Shown one piece after another: positions 59,441 to 64,000 of a stretch of 64,000 bases of DNA. The stretch comes from Diospyros lotus (lineage: Eukaryota > Streptophyta > Magnoliopsida > Ericales > Ebenaceae). Position 1 is the first letter of the stretch. Each line of letters starts with the position of its first letter. The notes beneath the pieces were generated by a model that was not told the origin of the DNA, searched no databases, and saw nothing but the letters and a program-made list of their open reading frames with translations. Both the position numbers and the translations under genes were made by a program. Location of the stretch: the NCBI RefSeq assembly GCF_014633365.1, contig NC_068349.1:28224753-28288752 (forward strand), read 5' to 3'.

Positions 59441-60871
59441 AGTCATTCCTTGGTTGTGGTTTTGGAAAATCGATAGTGTCCGATCAGATTGTAAGTAAGC
59501 AAGCCAGATTCGAAGCAGAGCATCGTTCCTCAGTGGTTCTTCTTGTTGATTAATTTCCGACGGGAATTGACGGCTGCTGTCCAACGCAGGGACTGGTTAT
59601 CGGACTCTGAAGGCGACCTCGGTTGTGGAAGAAAAGCAAAATGTTCGACTATTGAGTTCCGGAGCAGCAGGTTGATTTGCTGCTATTTTGTCCGAGTTGC
59701 TGCGGTCGCGATTTTGAATGTGAGGCAGATCCAAGTGACGCAACTTCAACGGATTTGGAAGCCAAGTCGTAAGCTACTGTAACCATCGAATTCTCAATTC
59801 CGCATAATTTCGTTGGTTGCATCATAGTCGCGTGAGGAAGGCGAGCAGCCCAGACGATTCCAGTGGTGAAACTTCGGCGATCTGGCAGAATTCCATCAAT
59901 CTGGAAGTTTTGTTATCAATGCGTAAGATCCATATTGTGAAGACATGCGATTGAGGCTAGTCCAGATTCTTGAGTGATTGATGATCAACGACAATTGCGA
60001 TCATAGGCAAACAATTGGCCGACTTGGAGTGTTGGACAGTGATTGGGTGAAGCGGACGGTGATTAGTGTTGGAATCAGGATGCAACGAAATTGAAGATGA
60101 CATAAGCCAGGAGAGGCCGACGGTGATACCGAGTTGAATTTGAAGTCAAAATCAGAGTGGCGCAGCAGGTATGGGATCGGAATCGAAGCGATTATGAAGG
60201 TGGAAGCGTGAATCGCTTTAGATTAGGTTGTCGACTTGAAGGTGGAACAGCAGGGTGATTTGCTGCTGATTTCCGAATTGCTGTAGTTGATCGAGAAGGC
60301 GAGGCGAGTGTAGGAGACTCTGCAATAGACGAGCCATAAGGCAGAATCGAATCCGTTGCCTAGCTATTCAGTTGCTGGAGGAACAGGCCAACGATTTGGC
60401 CGTAAATTCCAACAAGCTAGGCGAACTTGAAAGGCGAAGCAAGAGGTGATGCTTGGCTGCGAATTGCAGTAATTCTTGGCCGAAGTGGAAGGAATTGAAT
60501 CGGATTTGGAGTCAAAGTAGATCTAAATCCCAGGGGTTTCATGAGGCAAATCTGGAGGCTGTTGATTCAATCATGTTCCGAAAGTAATTGCACAGCAAAA
60601 ACGTGAGATTTGGAGCAGCTGGGAATGTATTGTGGAAGGCGAATTTGGATGGGTGATTCTTGGCTGTGAATTACAGCGCTCTTTTGCGGTAATTCCAATC
60701 AAATCCTAGGCTGCTAGTAAGGTAAACAAAGGTTAATTTTGGCTTTGAATTTTGGGATAACTTGTTTGAAGAAGAGCAGTGTGTATATAGCTCCTTGGTC
60801 TTCAAAGTATGCTGATTGTGAAAAAGTCAGCTTAGGGGAGCAATGCATGTAGGAGACCGTGGGAGCCTCAA
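59441..60871 (+). other. Untranslated leader region of element F
   Basis: A G-rich leader with loosely repeated phrases such as GCAGGTTGATTTGCTGCT and GCAGGGTGATTTGCTGCT. No long frame and no recognised domain. Confidence 0.5.
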
Positions 60872-61719
60872 TTGCAGCAGAAAAATTCGTCATTTTTAGT
60901 TGAAATGGGGTCTCAATTGCAGCCGAATAATGCTGCATTTTCAGCTGGAGGTAAACATCAAGGGAAGTTTGGCCAGGAGCCTTATGCATGGGAAAAGAAG
61001 TTGGAGAAGGGGATCAGCCAATTGGACAAAGGAACAAGAAGTGTGGTACATGAATCGAGCAAGGAATTTGGTCGAATGCTACATGAACACTTGCAGGAGT
61101 TTGCAATGATACTTACTAAAAAGTATCATTATAGATTCCCTGCAGAATTCTTTGAGGATTATCATGGAAGTTTTAACAAAGAAGAATTCCTTAAAATGGA
61201 GCAACCGAAGGAGAAAGCAAGAATCGAGGAGCGGATTCACTACCTATTTCCAATGTGGAGTGGAAGAAGTGTACTGGTTCCAATAGAATTATCAAGGAGG
61301 AATGCAACATTAGTGATGATATTGGTGGTGAATGGCATTATCCAAAGGAAATTTGTGATGAACAAATTAATAGGGCAGCAAAGGCAAGGGAACAATCTGA
61401 AATTGTTGAAAGAGAAGTTTATATAGAGGGAAATTCCAGCAAACACAAGGAAGGAGGAGTTGCTGATGTGGAGGAGAAAAATGTTGAGAGTGAGCTTCAA
61501 AAAAATTCCAATGAACAAGACGAAGATGTGGTAGAATTACCAACAGGGGTAGATGGTTTAATTGTTGGGGAACCTCAACACAATGATAGGAATTACAGCA
61601 TTGAGGCATCAAAGCTTGGTTATTATGACTCTGTTGAACCTCCTTCCTTATCTTGTCAGAAGCTTGATGTGAAAATGGATGGAAGAATAGGAACAGAAGA
61701 CAAAAATTCAATTGCTTAA
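60872..61719 (+). pseudogene. ORF region of element F, origin unknown
   Basis: A 184-codon frame (60872-61426) overlaps a 154-codon frame (61255-61719), together covering this part. The first contains YAWEKKLEKGISQLDKGTR and EFFEDYHGSFNKEEFLKMEQ; the second is acidic (SELQKNSNEQDEDVVELPTG). Neither matches gag motifs I know. They could be further captured exons joined to the Mei2-like piece, or a diverged element protein. Confidence 0.45.
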
Positions 61720-62325
61720 TCAGCCCTAGAGAAACCGAGGTCAGTGGAATCCCAGATGGTGAAGTTCTTTAAACTTTCTGATCCAGGTAGCTCTCCTATT
61801 GGTGCTGCTATGTCTCACTATGAGGAAGAGGAACCTTTTGAATCCCTTGAGGGAATTGAGGCACAAACTATTGGAAAACCTTCCCCTAATGGCGATGACT
61901 TATTGTCGAGGGTGACTAATGGGGTTGACTATGTGCCCCAATCCACAGCTGGAGATGATACTAAAGATTTAGATTTTTTTGGCAGTGTGGGAGAATTGGA
62001 CTTGGGGAAAGATAGCTTCCCTCCAAGACTAGGAGGATACCCTTATTGTCATTCCGGAGAATCTATTAGTTTAATTTATGGGGAACATCCTCATGGGGAA
62101 CAACCATCTCAAACTCTATTCATAAGAAACATAAACAACAATGTTAAAGCCTCCAAGCTTCGGTCTGCTCTTCCATCAAGCACTCAGACTGAATCTAAAG
62201 TCATTGAGGTCAATCCAGTTGCCCTTATTGAAGTGCTGGTCCAAGTTATACCCGTGACGATTCTTGGAATCCTAAGAACAAGCCTAGAAGAAGAAAGAGG
62301 GAAAAAGAGATTGAACAGAAAATGA
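61720..62325 (+). pseudogene. Captured Mei2-like (AML) RNA-binding protein fragment
   Basis: Plant Mei2-like proteins are RNA-binding regulators of meiosis and meristem growth with three RRMs. From ATG 61744 the frame contains SHYEEEEPFESLEGIEAQTI, then GDDLLSRV, DDTKDLDFFGSVGELDLG and GEHPHGEQPSQTLFIRNINN. That order is the conserved N-terminal region leading into RRM1, with LFIRNI as its RNP2 motif. Upstream, past an in-frame TAA at about 61717-61719, SALEKPRSVES fits the same family. Similarity stops at about 62160, after NVKASKLR, and the remaining codons look unrelated. RRM2 and RRM3 are missing, so RNA binding is not expected. No intron is visible, consistent with capture through RNA; that is inference. 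Confidence 0.85.
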
Positions 62326-62391
62326 AGGTGGGAGTTGGATGAAGATAGAGAAGTGGCTCAACGATAATAAGTTTCTTGGGGACAAGCTTTC

Positions 62392-62403
62392 AAGGGGAGG
62401 GGA
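62392..62403 (+). promoter_or_regulatory. Polypurine tract of element F
   Basis: AAGGGGAGGGGA immediately before the right LTR. Confidence 0.85.
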
Positions 62404-62929
62404 TTGTCACAACCCAAGGCTAATTAGAAGGGCAATAATGTAATTAGTTACCTTAGTTGGTTAGAAGCTATTTTTGTTATTTTGTTACAGCACATGGGAC
62501 TGTTATTCTAGATATTTCTTTTAGTTGTAAAACCTATAAAGAGGCTATAGCATGTAGAGAAGGATATGCTTGAATTGAAGAATGAATTTCAAACTCTATT
62601 CTCTCTCTTAACTCTCTCTCTCGGTTCTTCTTCTCTTTCCTCCCCATTTCTCTCTATTTCAGTTCTAAATCTCCTTCCCTTTCTGCTTTCTCTTTCCTAA
62701 ATCCCTCCAAATTCCTATCACAACCCTAGCCAAACCCTAGGGCTGTGACATAAGTGATGCATAATTCTTACAGTGTTTTCTTTCAAATACGATCCTTGAA
62801 CCATCCTTATGGTTGTTCAAATTGATTGGGATTGTACTCCCAAGATTTCTTTCGGAATGGTGTAGTAAGGTTAAGTTCGATTCAAGATGCAATCTCTATT
62901 ACTGTAAGTTTATTCTTATGATGTTTCAA

Positions 62930-63460
62930 ACATTCAAATGAGTTTTGTGTCATTCGAATGAGTTTTGGGTTACCCAAATGAGTTCTTAGTGTTATCGCAT
63001 GATTCGAATGAGTTTTTTTGTTATTCGAATGAGTCCTTGAAATATCCGAATAGCCTTTGCTTTGTATCATCTAACATTCGAATGAAACTTTTTGTCCTTC
63101 GAATGACTAGTGTCTATTCCATTCGAATGCCAGCCCTTCCATTCGAATGAATTTTATCAGCTTTCAAAAGTTTGTGAGTAGCATTCGAATGCTACAGTAG
63201 TGTCATCCAAATGAATTTCTAATAACATCCAAATGTCTTCCCTTTCATTCGAATGCATCTCCCAAGTATAGAGTTCATATCCGAATACCCTGATAGCATC
63301 CGAATGCTCATGTTAATAGAATCATATGTCATCCGAATGACCCATGCCCCATTCGAATGCATCTCAAGTATTACCCCTTATATCCAAATGCTATGTTTGG
63401 CATCCGAATGACTTTCCTTGCATCCAAATGACTCTCTTGAGATATCCGAATGATTTCCAG
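62930..63460. repeat. Array of CATTCGAATG/CATCCGAATG motifs in LTR B (second copy)
   Basis: About 25 motifs: exact CATTCGAATG (for example near 63141 and 63181) and many CATCCGAATG or CATCCAAATG variants. It is the same array as 9670-10290 but more diverged. Confidence 0.9.
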
Positions 63461-64000
63461 TGAATTCTTAATGAAAGTTATTAAGTTAATAAAAATATTC
63501 AATACTTCAAATATTGAATTTTATGCCAAGATATGATAAATCCAATATGGCATACCATAACTCAGAAATTACAGATTTTTTGTATTTCAATATAAATGAT
63601 GAAGATCATATATCATGTTTAGCAATTATTATGACATGTTCAGCATTATTTTGTGAGATTATGTGCATACATATTTGTATGAGCATTGAGCATGACTTTA
63701 TATGGAGCACTACATATCGTGTGTCAACATTTATATGAGCATTGCATTATGCGCACCAGGTGGCTTGTCTGCGGGGATCCCATCAGTATTAGTTTCAATT
63801 ACAGCTCAGTTTATGAGTTGCTCGGCCGATGACAACCAGGGGACTAAGGGCTTATTGCCCACAATATGTGCTTACAGTTTTTATGTATGCAAGATTCAGA
63901 TCGATCAGGTATGTATTACAGATTGTGTGGGCCTATGAGCCAAAGTTGCATACCTGCATTTAGTTTACAGTTTATATGCATTACATTTTTGTGAATGCAA

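Larger units (their letters stand above)
59085..62750 (+). mobile_element. Complete non-autonomous LTR retrotransposon F carrying host gene sequence
   Basis: LTRs 59085-59426 (342 bp) and 62405-62750 (346 bp) start TGTCACGACCC/TGTCACAACCC and end TGTGACA. A perfect 5 bp duplication TAAGT flanks it (59080-59084 and 62751-62755), and the family-B LTR reads across the site. A Met primer site (59429-59440) and a polypurine tract AAGGGGAGGGGA (62392-62403) are in place. The interior (about 2.98 kb) has no gag or pol motifs. It has a long leader with no protein similarity I can see, ORFs of unknown origin, and a Mei2-like segment. The near-identical LTRs suggest a relatively young insertion. Its gag and pol functions must have come from another element. 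Confidence 0.93.
58091..64000 (+). mobile_element. LTR of family B, runs off the window, holding element F
   Basis: It starts TGTAACGACCCGTTAGAGGG. With element F removed it aligns with the reverse complement of 8870-11255: the TATA run at 58475-58490, the junction at the F insertion, the CATTCGAATG array, and the region to about 64000, which matches 9130-9210. Its 3' end is outside the window, so it could be a solo LTR or the 5' LTR of a full element. Confidence 0.85.

Overview
This is plant nuclear DNA from a eudicot. The window is AT-rich and packed with nested LTR retrotransposons, mostly solo LTRs, plus a few hAT-type DNA transposons. I recognise one host gene: a minus-strand TCF25/Rqc1-type gene (44578-54256) missing its 5' end. 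There are no rRNA, tRNA or CRISPR features. The species cannot be named from sequence alone.

Layout. 1-2838: solo LTR of family A, cut by the window edge, inserted in a broken hAT BED-zinc-finger transposase (2839-3222). 3223-5437: AT-rich repeats. 5438-26324: a minus-strand Athila-type Ty3/gypsy element with decayed gag, protease, RT, RNase H and integrase and a tRNA-Asp-type primer site. Its 3' LTR holds a solo LTR of family B (5774-11255), which holds LTR C (6017-8853). Its 3' internal part holds a second family-A solo LTR (13840-16696). 26385-28365: a short non-autonomous LTR element. 28546-31673: LTR J with solo LTR D nested in it. 31676-32130: minisatellite. 32662-37494: long LTR K with LTR L inside. 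38326-40702: third family-A solo LTR. 40703-44560: more LTR-like repeats. 44578-54256: TCF25 exons, with a 7.7 kb intron containing a copia remnant and LTR H. 54661-57809: two hAT-type non-autonomous elements with 8 bp target duplications. 58091-64000: another family-B LTR, running off the window, with a complete non-autonomous LTR element (59085-62750) inside it.

Two results stand out. First, the Athila element carries a cytokinin-activating LOG-like gene downstream of integrase, where an env-like ORF sits in related elements. It reads in one frame from ATG to stop (219 codons), with three in-frame stop codons and no indels or introns seen. An unrecognised ORF with a cysteine motif lies just before it, and both sit between repeated polypurine-tract-like sequences. 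Second, the small element at 59085-62750 carries a piece of a Mei2-like (AML) RNA-binding protein gene, running from the conserved acidic domain to the start of RRM1. So two unrelated LTR retrotransposons in one window appear to have captured host genes.

A third pattern crosses families. LTRs B, H, J, K, L and M each carry an array of a short palindrome, different in each family but always centred on TCGA: CATTCGAATG, AACTGTCGACAGTT, ATAGTCGACTAT, TACTCGAGTA and relatives. Target-site duplications, often with one mismatch, support most of the element boundaries given here.
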